The translations under genes and the position numbers were made by a program. From assembly GCA_946479405.1 (NCBI GenBank), contig CAMLGD010000179.1, forward strand, positions 1 through 6,650: a DNA stretch of 6,650 nucleotides, read 5' to 3'. Below are positions 1-6,084 of this stretch, piece by piece. Every line of letters starts with the position of its first letter. Position 1 is the stretch's first letter. Source of the DNA: an uncultured Vogesella sp. Lineage in GTDB: Bacteria > Pseudomonadota > Gammaproteobacteria > Burkholderiales > Chromobacteriaceae. The notes beneath the pieces are model-generated. The model saw only the letters and a program-made list of their open reading frames with translations. It did not search any database and was not told the DNA's origin.

Positions 1-2198
1 CCATCCTTCAGCATCGAGCAGTGCACCATGTGCATCGGGTACGGCATGATGGCCATGTGGCCATACGGTTTGCTACGCACAGGCAGCGGCTGGATGATGA
101 TGCGTGCATCCAGTGCCAGCACCCCTTGCTCATCAGCCATCACCGGATTGATGTCCATCTCGCGCACTTCCGGCAATTCACACACCAGCTCCGAGACATG
201 CAGCAGCACGCTCTTGAGCGCCTCCATATCTACGGCCGGCATGTTCTTGAACGGCCCCAGAATCTTGCCGATACGGGTCTTGTCGATCATGCGCTCGACC
301 AGGTACTGGTTGACCGGCGGCAGGCTCAGCGCGCGGTCCTGCATTACCTCCACCGCGATACCGCCGGCACCGAAGGTAATCACCGGGCCGAACGAGGCAT
401 CGTGCGTCACCCCCACCATCAGTTCGCGCGCATTGCGTCGTTTGCGCATCGCCTGTACCGAAATACCTTCGATGCGTGCATCCGGCCGCGCCGCCTGCGC
501 ACGCGCCAGAATGGCGGCGTAGGCCTCGAGCAGGCTGGGTTCGTTGGCGATATTCAGCTCCACCCCGCCGACGTCGGACTTATAGATAATGTCAGGCGAA
601 TCGATTTTCAGCACCACCGGGTAGCCGATGTCTGCGGCCAACCTTGCCGCTTCATCAGCGTCGCGCGCCAGCCGGGTGGGATTGACCGGTATGTTGAACG
701 CCGCCAGCACCTCCTTGCTTTCCCGCTCCGATAGCACCGCCCGCCCCTGTTGCTTGGCGCTGGCGATCACGGCACGGGCATGGGATATATCTGGTACTAC
801 CTGCGCGCCCTCCAGCGGTGCCGGCGTCTGCAGCAGCATCTGCTGGTTATGGTGATAGGACGACAGGTTGCGGAATACCTCGATGGCAAACTCCGGCGCG
901 CGGAAGTGCGCGCACTTGGCCCTGGAAAACAGCTCGCGGCTTTCCGACACCTTGGCATCGCCCAGCCAGGACAGGAACATCGGCTTGCTGGACTCGCGTT
1001 GCAGCCCCACCATCAGCTGCGCAGTAGTCAGGTGGTCGGTACCGGCCTGCGGCGTGAAAATCACCAGCACGCCGTCGACATTGGGGTCATCCAGACAGAC
1101 TTTCACCGCGGTACGGAAGCGCACCGGACTGGCATCGCCGATGATGTCCACCGGATTGCCATGCGACCAGTTGGCAGGCAAGGCATCGTTCAGTAGCGCC
1201 ATGCTGGCATCGGACAACTTGGCCAGCTCCACGCCATACATATAGGCACTATCCGCCGCCAGCACACCGGGGCCGATGCCGTTGGTAACGATCGCCAGCC
1301 GCCGGCCCTGCACCCGGTAGTTGGCCGCAAGCACCTTGGCCGCGGTGAACAGCTGCGCAATAGTGGAAACGCGCAGCACACCGGCACGCGACAGCGCGGC
1401 ATCGAATACATCGCCGCTTTCCACCAGGTTGGATGAGTGCGTCAGGCCAGTGACGTCGTCCTCATAGCGGCCCGACTTCACCACCACCACCGGCTTGGTA
1501 CGCGCCGCCGCCCGCAGTGCGCTCATGAAACGGCGCGCGTCATGCACGTGATGTACGTGCAGCAGGATGCCCTGGGTGAAATTATCAGCCACCAGATAAT
1601 CCAGGATTTCGCCAAACTCCACGTCCAGCGCCTCGCCCACCGACACCACGCTGGAAAAACCGATGCCCTTGCTGTCGGCCCAGTCCAGCATCGCCGTACA
1701 CAGCGCAGATGACTGTGACACCAGCGCCAGATTGCCGGCGCGCACCCGGCTGTTGTAGTTGCTGGCATTGAAGCCGGCGACCGGGCGCATCAGGCCCAGC
1801 ACATTGGGGCCAAGAATACGGATGCCGTAGTGCTTGGCGATGGACAGCGCCTCGGCCAGTGCCGCGCGCTCCTGTTCTTCCGAGTCGGCAAAGTCCTTGG
1901 CCAGTAGGATGCCTTTTACCCCCTTCTTGCCACAGTCCTTGACGATACCGGGCAGGCTGCGCAGCGCCGTGGTCACCACCGCCATGTCCACTGGTCCCTC
2001 GATCAGCTTCACCGACTGCAGCGCCGGGATACCGCCCACCACCTTGTGATTCAGATTCACCGGGTACAGCTTGCCCTGGAAGTTACCTGCCAGCAGGTTG
2101 GCAAACACTGCCTGGCCCACCGAGCCGGGTGTGTCACTGGCGCCGACCACGGCAACATTGCGTGGCGAAAACAGTGGAGTCAGGTAGTGCGGTTTCAT
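1..2198 (-). CDS. Pat/YfiQ-type acyl-CoA synthetase-like protein, probable GNAT lysine acetyltransferase (3' end outside window)
   Basis: The 732 complete codons seen are uninterrupted. Domains in order: a CoA-binding Rossmann domain (about 8-135, VAVVGASD at 15-22, GPNVLG at 130-135), a succinyl-CoA-ligase-like domain (about 150-290, SQSSALC at 161-167), a linker region with NWSHGNPVDIIGDA, and an ATP-grasp domain (about 489-705, ending DINPV at 682-686). The chain runs out at a PYP...LKDG stretch, which in E. coli YfiQ (PatZ) immediately precedes the GNAT acetyltransferase domain. That domain is therefore expected but not visible. Family members acetylate lysines of metabolic enzymes such as acetyl-CoA synthetase, in the cytosol. 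His254 sits where the ADP-forming acyl-CoA synthetase alpha histidine is found; Tyr539 replaces the usual histidine of the xHKSDVGGV motif. The ATG at 2198 starts directly before the first domain, with only a weak GGGA upstream. If no GNAT follows, it would be an ADP-forming acyl-CoA synthetase. It is divergent from nadA. Confidence 0.88.
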   Translation of the reverse strand, partial: MKPHYLTPLFSPRNVAVVGASDTPGSVGQAVFANLLAGNFQGKLYPVNLNHKVVGGIPALQSVKLIEGPVDMAVVTTALRSLPGIVKDCGKKGVKGILLAKDFADSEEQERAALAEALSIAKHYGIRILGPNVLGLMRPVAGFNASNYNSRVRAGNLALVSQSSALCTAMLDWADSKGIGFSSVVSVGEALDVEFGEILDYLVADNFTQGILLHVHHVHDARRFMSALRAAARTKPVVVVKSGRYEDDVTGLTHSSNLVESGDVFDAALSRAGVLRVSTIAQLFTAAKVLAANYRVQGRRLAIVTNGIGPGVLAADSAYMYGVELAKLSDASMALLNDALPANWSHGNPVDIIGDASPVRFRTAVKVCLDDPNVDGVLVIFTPQAGTDHLTTAQLMVGLQRESSKPMFLSWLGDAKVSESRELFSRAKCAHFRAPEFAIEVFRNLSSYHHNQQMLLQTPAPLEGAQVVPDISHARAVIASAKQQGRAVLSERESKEVLAAFNIPVNPTRLARDADEAARLAADIGYPVVLKIDSPDIIYKSDVGGVELNIANEPSLLEAYAAILARAQAARPDARIEGISVQAMRKRRNARELMVGVTHDASFGPVITFGAGGIAVEVMQDRALSLPPVNQYLVERMIDKTRIGKILGPFKNMPAVDMEALKSVLLHVSELVCELPEVREMDINPVMADEQGVLALDARIIIQPLPVRSKPYGHMAIMPYPMHMVHCSMLKD

Positions 2199-2262
2199 GA
2201 TCAGGTATCCCGGTTAACATGGGCAGCCATGCAAAGACACTGCCCGACACAAAATGCTTTCA

Positions 2263-2278
2263 TGGCAATAAGTTGCCA
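2263..2278. repeat. Perfect inverted repeat, possible operator
   Basis: TGGCAA and TTGCCA flank the four bases TAAG, a 16-bp dyad typical in size for a dimeric repressor site. It overlaps a second dyad (2275-2286), and related TTGSC words recur at 2273, 2282 and 2293; the first and third are 20 bp apart. It lies 65 bases upstream of the Pat-like start and about 158 upstream of nadA. The regulator is unknown, and a chance palindrome in GC-rich DNA is possible. Confidence 0.35.
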
Positions 2279-2313
2279 AGGTTGGCCGCAACTTGCCGGC
2301 GGCATCAAGCGCA

Positions 2314-2332
2314 GTCGGCCAGTAGCGCCGAC
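2314..2332 (+). repeat. Short hairpin upstream of nadA
   Basis: GTCGGC (2314-2319) pairs with GCCGAC (2327-2332) around a 7-base loop. The following sequence is AT-rich (CTATTATTGCTAATC) but has no clean T run, so it is not a convincing terminator for either strand. It could be an operator half-site pair, a leader hairpin or chance. Confidence 0.25.
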
Positions 2333-2435
2333 GGGCTATTATTGCTAATCTTCCCGATTCGGCGGGCAATTTATGTTGCGCCGCATCAAATGATAACCCC
2401 GATTCAGCAGAGGCCATCCCTCCCGGGAGCAGCAC

Positions 2436-3353
2436 ATGAGCAAACGCGTCGTCACCCTCGCCCACTACTACACCCAGCCGGAAATCCAGCAAATGGCCGA
2501 CAAGGTCGGCGACAGCCTGGAGCTTTCCCTGTTCGCCCGTGAATCCAACGCCGACATCATCGTATTTGCCGGTGTACGCTTCATGGCAGAAACCGCCAAG
2601 ATCCTGAACCCGCAAGCAGAAGTGATCCTGCCGGATGCGGGCTCCACCTGTTCGCTGGTAACACAGACCGATGTCGCGGCACTGCAACAGTGGCGCGAGA
2701 GCTACCCCGAGCATGTGCATGTGTCTTATATCAATTCTTCTGCCGCGCACAAGGCCATCTCCGACTGGATCGTTACCAGCCGTAACGTGGACGACATCAT
2801 TGCCCACCTGTACGAACAGGGCAAACAGGTGATTTTCTCGCCTGACCGCAATATGGGCGCCTACCTGAACTACCAGTACGGCTACAACATGCCGCTGTGG
2901 TCGGCGGTATGCGAGGTGCACGACAAGTTCAACGAGGCTGCACTGGACGAGGCCCTAAGTGCCACCGCCACCCAGGCCCACCTGATCGCCCACCCGGAAA
3001 GCCCGCTGCCAGTACTGAAGCGCGCCGAATATGTCGGATCTACCTCCGGCATGCTCAACTGGGTGAAAGCCTTCAGCGGCACCGCAACAGATGTGATTTT
3101 TGTCGCCACTGAAGACGGCATCCTATACAACATGCGCCTGGCCCGCCCGGACCTGGACATCCGCCAGGCGCCGATCTATGCCGGCTGCCAGTGCAATTCC
3201 TGTCCGTACATGAAGATGAACACCATCGAGGCAGTGAAGCGTGCACAGCAAGGCATCGGCACCCGTATCGACTACCTCAGCGACGCGGAGATGGATGCCG
3301 CCCGCCTGCCGATCGAGCGGATGCTGGAATTCAGCCAGCGCTACTATCGCTGA
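2436..3353 (+). CDS. nadA: Quinolinate synthase NadA
   Basis: This 305-residue cytosolic [4Fe-4S] enzyme condenses iminoaspartate with dihydroxyacetone phosphate to quinolinate, in de novo NAD synthesis. By alignment from memory with Thermotoga NadA, all key residues are present: His10 and Tyr12 (AHYY), Ser27, Tyr98 and Asn100, Ser115, His186-Pro-Glu188, Thr203 (GSTSG), and cluster cysteines Cys72, Cys159 and Cys256 (CQCNSCPYMKMN). The ATG at 2436 has a GGGAG Shine-Dalgarno at 2425-2429. An in-frame stop at 2394-2396, with no other start after it, excludes a longer N-terminus, so the protein is about 40 residues shorter than E. coli NadA and closer in length to thermophile enzymes. No nadB or nadC is in the window. 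It is monocistronic here, closed by the terminator at 3366-3391. Confidence 0.97.
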   Translation: MSKRVVTLAHYYTQPEIQQMADKVGDSLELSLFARESNADIIVFAGVRFMAETAKILNPQAEVILPDAGSTCSLVTQTDVAALQQWRESYPEHVHVSYINSSAAHKAISDWIVTSRNVDDIIAHLYEQGKQVIFSPDRNMGAYLNYQYGYNMPLWSAVCEVHDKFNEAALDEALSATATQAHLIAHPESPLPVLKRAEYVGSTSGMLNWVKAFSGTATDVIFVATEDGILYNMRLARPDLDIRQAPIYAGCQCNSCPYMKMNTIEAVKRAQQGIGTRIDYLSDAEMDAARLPIERMLEFSQRYYR

Positions 3354-3365
3354 TCCATCGCTGCT

Positions 3366-3391
3366 ACAGCCCGCCCCTCGGCGGGCTGTTT
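3366..3391 (+). terminator. Rho-independent terminator after nadA
   Basis: ACAGCCCGCC (3366-3375) pairs perfectly with GGCGGGCTGT (3380-3389) around the tetraloop CCTC, and TTTCACTTT follows. The stem is strong and GC-rich, the U tract is broken. It begins 12 bases after the nadA stop and separates nadA from the surE unit. Confidence 0.85.
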
Positions 3392-3407
3392 CACTTTCGG
3401 CGCGAGG

Positions 3408-3436
3408 TTCCCGCCAGGCCCGGAGATGGATACAAT
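3408..3436 (+). promoter_or_regulatory. Candidate sigma70 promoter for surE-pcm
   Basis: A -10 hexamer TACAAT (3431-3436, five of six consensus bases) lies 17 bases after TTCCCG (3408-3413, three of six). Predicted transcription would start near 3443, about 20 bases before the surE ATG and just after the nadA terminator. The weak -35 makes it a candidate only. It argues against the longer surE reading from 3426, since that start would precede the transcript. Confidence 0.5.
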
Positions 3437-3461
3437 CAGTCCATCTGAATGGAAGAGCGAC

Positions 3462-4202
3462 ATGAGAATTCTGATCAGCAATGATGATGGCTACTTTGCC
3501 CCCGGCCTGGCCGCACTGGCTGCCAGCCTGAGCAAGTTGGCCGACGTAGTGGTTGTCGCTCCCGAACGAGATCGCAGCGGTGCCAGCAACTCGCTGACCC
3601 TGGATCGACCACTGTCGGTGAAAAAGGCCGCCAACGGTTTCTACTACGTCAACGGAACGCCAACCGACTGCGTACACGTGGCCGTTACCGGCTTTCTCGA
3701 CCAGCGCCCGGATCTGGTCGTGTCTGGCATCAACCACGGTCCCAATATGGGGGAAGATACGCTGTACTCCGGCACCGTGGCTGCAGCGACCGAAGGCTTC
3801 CTGTTGGGCATTCCAGCAATTGCCGTCTCGCTAGCTGGCAAGAACAATCATTTCGATACTGCCGCCCAGGTCGCCAGCGATCTGGTGCAACGCTTTATCG
3901 CCACGCCTTTTGCCAGCCCGATGCTGCTTAATGTCAACGTGCCGGACCTCCCGCCGGATGCGCTGGCTGGCCATAAAGTCACACGTCTTGGCCGCCGCCA
4001 CATGGCCGAGCCGGTGATCCGTGCACAAAACCCGCGGGGAGATACCGTGTACTGGGTGGGGCCGGTCGGGCCGGAGCAGGACGCTGGTGACGGTACCGAC
4101 TTCAGCGCCATCCGCAACAGGCAGGTCTCCGTCACCCCACTGATGATCGATCTGACAGCCCGTGACCAACTGGGTGCAATCAACACATGGCTCAATCCCT
4201 AG
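3462..4202 (+). CDS. surE: 5'/3'-nucleotidase SurE (survival protein)
   Basis: SurE is a metal-dependent cytosolic phosphatase acting on nucleoside 5'- and 3'-monophosphates, with exopolyphosphatase activity in some members; it supports stationary-phase survival. The 246-residue product (E. coli about 253) opens with the family signature [10 protein letters not shown]. Metal ligands Asp8, Asp9, Ser39 (APERDRSG) and Asn91/Asn95 ([19 protein letters not shown]) are present. The ATG at 3462 is chosen over an in-frame ATG at 3426 because homologues begin at MRIL, GGAAG at 3451-3455 is well spaced, and the candidate -10 lies between 3426 and 3462. The gene ends inside the start of pcm (16-base overlap), which suggests coupled expression. 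Confidence 0.97.
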   Translation: MRILISNDDGYFAPGLAALAASLSKLADVVVVAPERDRSGASNSLTLDRPLSVKKAANGFYYVNGTPTDCVHVAVTGFLDQRPDLVVSGINHGPNMGEDTLYSGTVAAATEGFLLGIPAIAVSLAGKNNHFDTAAQVASDLVQRFIATPFASPMLLNVNVPDLPPDALAGHKVTRLGRRHMAEPVIRAQNPRGDTVYWVGPVGPEQDAGDGTDFSAIRNRQVSVTPLMIDLTARDQLGAINTWLNP

Positions 4203-4861
4203 TCGCTGCAGGCAACAACTACGGCATGCTGTCGGAGCGTACGCGCATGCGCATGGTGGAGCGCCTGCGCCAGCAGGGCATTGCCGACGAACGCGTGTTG
4301 GCCGCCATGTTCGAGGTGCCACGTCATCTGTTTATTGATCAAGCACTGGCAACCCGTGCTTACGATGACGTATCACTGCCGATCGGCCAGGGACAAACCA
4401 TCTCGCAGCCACTGACCGTGGCACGCATGACCGAAAAGCTGCTGGAAGGTCGGGCCATGCCCGGCAAGATTCTGGAGATCGGCACTGGCTGCGGCTACCA
4501 GACGGCTGTCCTGCTGAAAACAGGCGCTCAGGTGTTCTCGATTGAACGTCTGGCCGGCATTCTGGACAAAGCTAGACAAAACCTGCGCAATGCCAAGCTG
4601 GTACACGCACGGCTGGTGCATGGCGATGGTCATCTGGGCCTGCCCGATATCGCTCCCTTCGACGGCATTATCATCACCGCGGCAGCGCGCCAGGTACCGA
4701 CGCCGCTACTGGAACAACTGGCGGGTGGTGGCCGGCTGATTCTGCCGGTGGGCGACCAGCAAGAGCAGCATTTGTGGCTGTACGAGAAGACAGCGGAAGG
4801 CATCCGCAAAACCAAGCTGGAAGCAGCCAAATTCGTACCCTTGCTGCCCGGCAAGCAGTGA
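4187..4861 (+). CDS. pcm: Protein-L-isoaspartate O-methyltransferase
   Basis: Pcm uses S-adenosylmethionine to methylate isoaspartyl residues in aged proteins, starting their repair to aspartate; it is cytosolic. The 224-residue reading shows VPRHLFID (45-52), [12 protein letters not shown] (64-75) with the conserved Ser73, SAM-binding motif [12 protein letters not shown] (96-106), GDG (146-148), [12 protein letters not shown] and a C-terminal KFVPLLPG. The start is uncertain. ATG 4187 overlaps surE by 16 bases and has only a distant TGGGTG; the in-frame ATG at 4226 would give 211 residues, nearer the 208 of E. coli, and begins at the conserved SERTR stretch, but also lacks a good Shine-Dalgarno. 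Translation is probably coupled to surE. Repair of aged protein fits the neighbouring stationary-phase genes. Confidence 0.95.
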   Translation: MAQSLVAAGNNYGMLSERTRMRMVERLRQQGIADERVLAAMFEVPRHLFIDQALATRAYDDVSLPIGQGQTISQPLTVARMTEKLLEGRAMPGKILEIGTGCGYQTAVLLKTGAQVFSIERLAGILDKARQNLRNAKLVHARLVHGDGHLGLPDIAPFDGIIITAAARQVPTPLLEQLAGGGRLILPVGDQQEQHLWLYEKTAEGIRKTKLEAAKFVPLLPGKQ

Positions 4862-4908
4862 TGCAAGGCAAAAACGCAACACCCCTTTCAATCAGCGTTG
4901 CCAGACAA

Positions 4909-4938
4909 TTTACTTTGTATGGGATGCTGGCATATAAA
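4909..4938 (+). promoter_or_regulatory. Candidate sigma70 promoter before nlpD-rpoS
   Basis: TTTACT (4909-4914, four of six) and TATAAA (4933-4938, five of six) are 18 bases apart in an unusually AT-rich stretch for this GC-rich window. Transcription would start near 4945, only about four bases before the preferred nlpD ATG, giving an almost leaderless nlpD message that continues into rpoS. This is a sequence-pattern call only. Confidence 0.4.
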
Positions 4939-4948
4939 TTGTCAACCA

Positions 4949-6040
4949 ATGCAAAACTCTTCGCCAACCCAAAAGATCATTCGCTTTAGCCCGCTGTTTA
5001 CCGCCCTGTTGCTAAGTGCATGCGCGCAACTACAGCAGGACACGCCGGCCCAGATTGTACGCGGCCAACCTTCTGTGCTGGGCAGTTCCAGCCGCAGCCA
5101 GCCGGCAACAGTAACCAGCAACAGCAGCAAAGCGACAGCGCAAGCGATTGCCATTGGTGGCAGCCCGCAACCCAGAGCGGTGGCAACTGGGAATACAACC
5201 CACACGGTCCAGCCAGGCGAAACCGTATACCGCATCGCCGTCAACAACGGCCTGCGTTACCAGGATTTGGCCGAGTGGAACAACTTGGACGGCTTCAACA
5301 TCAAGGTAGGCCAGGTCTTGCGCCTGACGCCACCTGGTAGCAGTACCGCAGCGGCCCCGATAGCTACTGTGGTTGGTAAGCCAGTCGACACCAAACCGGC
5401 CAACGGGCAAGTGCCGGTTGATGCCAAAGCACCTTCCGGTGCAGTGGCAGCTGCAAACGGGGTAGAGATCAAGCGCTATCCAAAAGGCTTGAAACTGCCC
5501 TACTCGGAAGAGGCCAGCAAGAGCCTCCCGGCCCAGAGCGAAGGTAATGGCAAAGCGACAAGCCCGGCACCAACCAGCACACCGGCGCCTGCCACGGCGA
5601 CAGCCAAGGCAGACGCTTCAGCGCCGTCACCAGCACAGGGAAGCAACAGTGCAGATGACAAGGCCAAGGTGGCAGGTCCGGTCTGGGGCTGGCCGACACA
5701 AGGTAGCGTGATCAGGGGCTTCTCTGATCAGAACAAAGGCCTGGACATCGGCGGCAAGACGGGGCAACCCGTGGTAGCGGCGGCCGATGGCAAGGTGGTG
5801 TACAGCGGTAACGGTCTGCGTGGCTACGGCAAGCTCATCATCCTGCGCCACGACAAAACATTCCTGTCCGCCTATGCCCACAACAGTCAGCTGCTGGTGA
5901 AGGAAGGCCAGACGGTCAAAAAAGGGCAGAAGATCGCCGAGATGGGTAATACCGACACGGATCAAACCAAGCTGCACTTCGAGATCCGCCAACTCGGCAA
6001 GCCTGTAGACCCAAGCAAGTACCTGGAACAGCACTCCTGA
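4949..6040 (+). CDS. nlpD: NlpD-like lipoprotein: LysM plus degenerate M23 (LytM) domain, probable amidase activator
   Basis: The 363-residue product begins with a lipoprotein signal: basic residues Lys9 and Arg12, a hydrophobic run, then lipobox LLSAC with Cys25 as lipidation site; Ala26 follows, which fits outer-membrane sorting. A LysM domain (about 85-127, HTVQPGETVYRIAVNNG) binds peptidoglycan. A low-complexity Ala/Pro/Ser/Thr linker (about 130-240) leads to an M23 domain (about 247-360). Of the LytM zinc and catalytic residues, Asp266, His311 (YAH) and His343 (LHFE) remain, but the HxxxD histidine is Asn262 and the first HxH histidine is Lys341. It is therefore probably not a peptidase; NlpD of E. 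coli is likewise degenerate and activates AmiC. The reading frame stays open back to a TTG at 4898, but only ATG 4949 gives a clean signal peptide. No Shine-Dalgarno is evident. In relatives an rpoS promoter lies inside nlpD; I see no clear one here. Confidence 0.92.
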   Translation: MQNSSPTQKIIRFSPLFTALLLSACAQLQQDTPAQIVRGQPSVLGSSSRSQPATVTSNSSKATAQAIAIGGSPQPRAVATGNTTHTVQPGETVYRIAVNNGLRYQDLAEWNNLDGFNIKVGQVLRLTPPGSSTAAAPIATVVGKPVDTKPANGQVPVDAKAPSGAVAAANGVEIKRYPKGLKLPYSEEASKSLPAQSEGNGKATSPAPTSTPAPATATAKADASAPSPAQGSNSADDKAKVAGPVWGWPTQGSVIRGFSDQNKGLDIGGKTGQPVVAAADGKVVYSGNGLRGYGKLIILRHDKTFLSAYAHNSQLLVKEGQTVKKGQKIAEMGNTDTDQTKLHFEIRQLGKPVDPSKYLEQHS

Positions 6041-6047
6041 CGGCTCA

Positions 6048-6078
6048 CCCCCGTCTTGAGTCCTAACACAAGCGGGGG
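6048..6078 (+). promoter_or_regulatory. Hairpin covering the rpoS ribosome binding site
   Basis: In the 44-base gap between nlpD and rpoS, CCCCCG (6048-6053) pairs with CGGGGG (6073-6078) and CTTG (6055-6058) with CAAG (6069-6072). This makes a 10-bp stem with one bulged T (6054) and a 10-base loop. The G run 6074-6078 is the only Shine-Dalgarno candidate for the rpoS ATG at 6085 (6-base spacing), so the stem would block ribosome access. There is no U tract, so it is not a terminator. Known rpoS leaders in enterobacteria also hide the start region and are opened by Hfq and small RNAs; the same control here is inference. Confidence 0.6.
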
Positions 6079-6084
6079 AATATC

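Larger units (their letters stand above)
2199..2435. promoter_or_regulatory. Divergent intergenic region between the Pat-like gene and nadA
   Basis: These 237 bases separate two divergent starts, so they should carry both promoters. I find no convincing -35/-10 pair on either strand; AT-rich patches at 2337-2349 and 2369-2396 are the likeliest places for nadA. The region contains a perfect 6+6 inverted repeat (2263-2278), a second small one (GCCAA-GG-TTGGC, 2275-2286), a 6-bp stem (2314-2332) and a 4-bp stem (CCCG/CGGG, 2353-2366). No coding frame here is credible. Confidence 0.5.

Noticed and set aside
21..734. Plus-strand 237-codon frame at the window start
   Set aside because: It is antisense to the Pat-like gene, rich in His/Arg/Gln with no domain pattern, as expected for a shadow frame.
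2353..2366. CCCG/CGGG small stem upstream of nadA as a terminator
   Set aside because: The stem is four base pairs with no T run, too weak to support a call.
2214..2921. Minus-strand 235-codon open frame opposite nadA and the intergenic region
   Set aside because: It lies antisense to the strongly supported nadA, shows no recognisable motif, and is explained by the GC-rich codon bias of nadA. It also crosses the divergent control region.
3426..3461. Extended surE start adding 12 residues
   Set aside because: Family members start at MRIL, the Shine-Dalgarno fits ATG 3462, and the candidate -10 lies inside the extension.
3123..3737. Minus-strand 204-codon frame opposite the nadA end and surE
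   Set aside because: It spans the nadA terminator and the surE promoter on the other strand and has no family resemblance.
4928..4943. Sigma54-like TGGCA...TTG pattern before nlpD
   Set aside because: GG and the -12 G are correctly spaced, but the -12 C is T, and transcription would start after the nlpD ATG at 4949. It overlaps the better sigma70 -10.
4861..4989. 42-codon plus-strand frame whose ATG overlaps the pcm stop (TGATG)
   Set aside because: The arrangement could allow coupled translation, but the Shine-Dalgarno is weak, the product is not recognisable and it runs into nlpD out of frame. A coupling role cannot be excluded.
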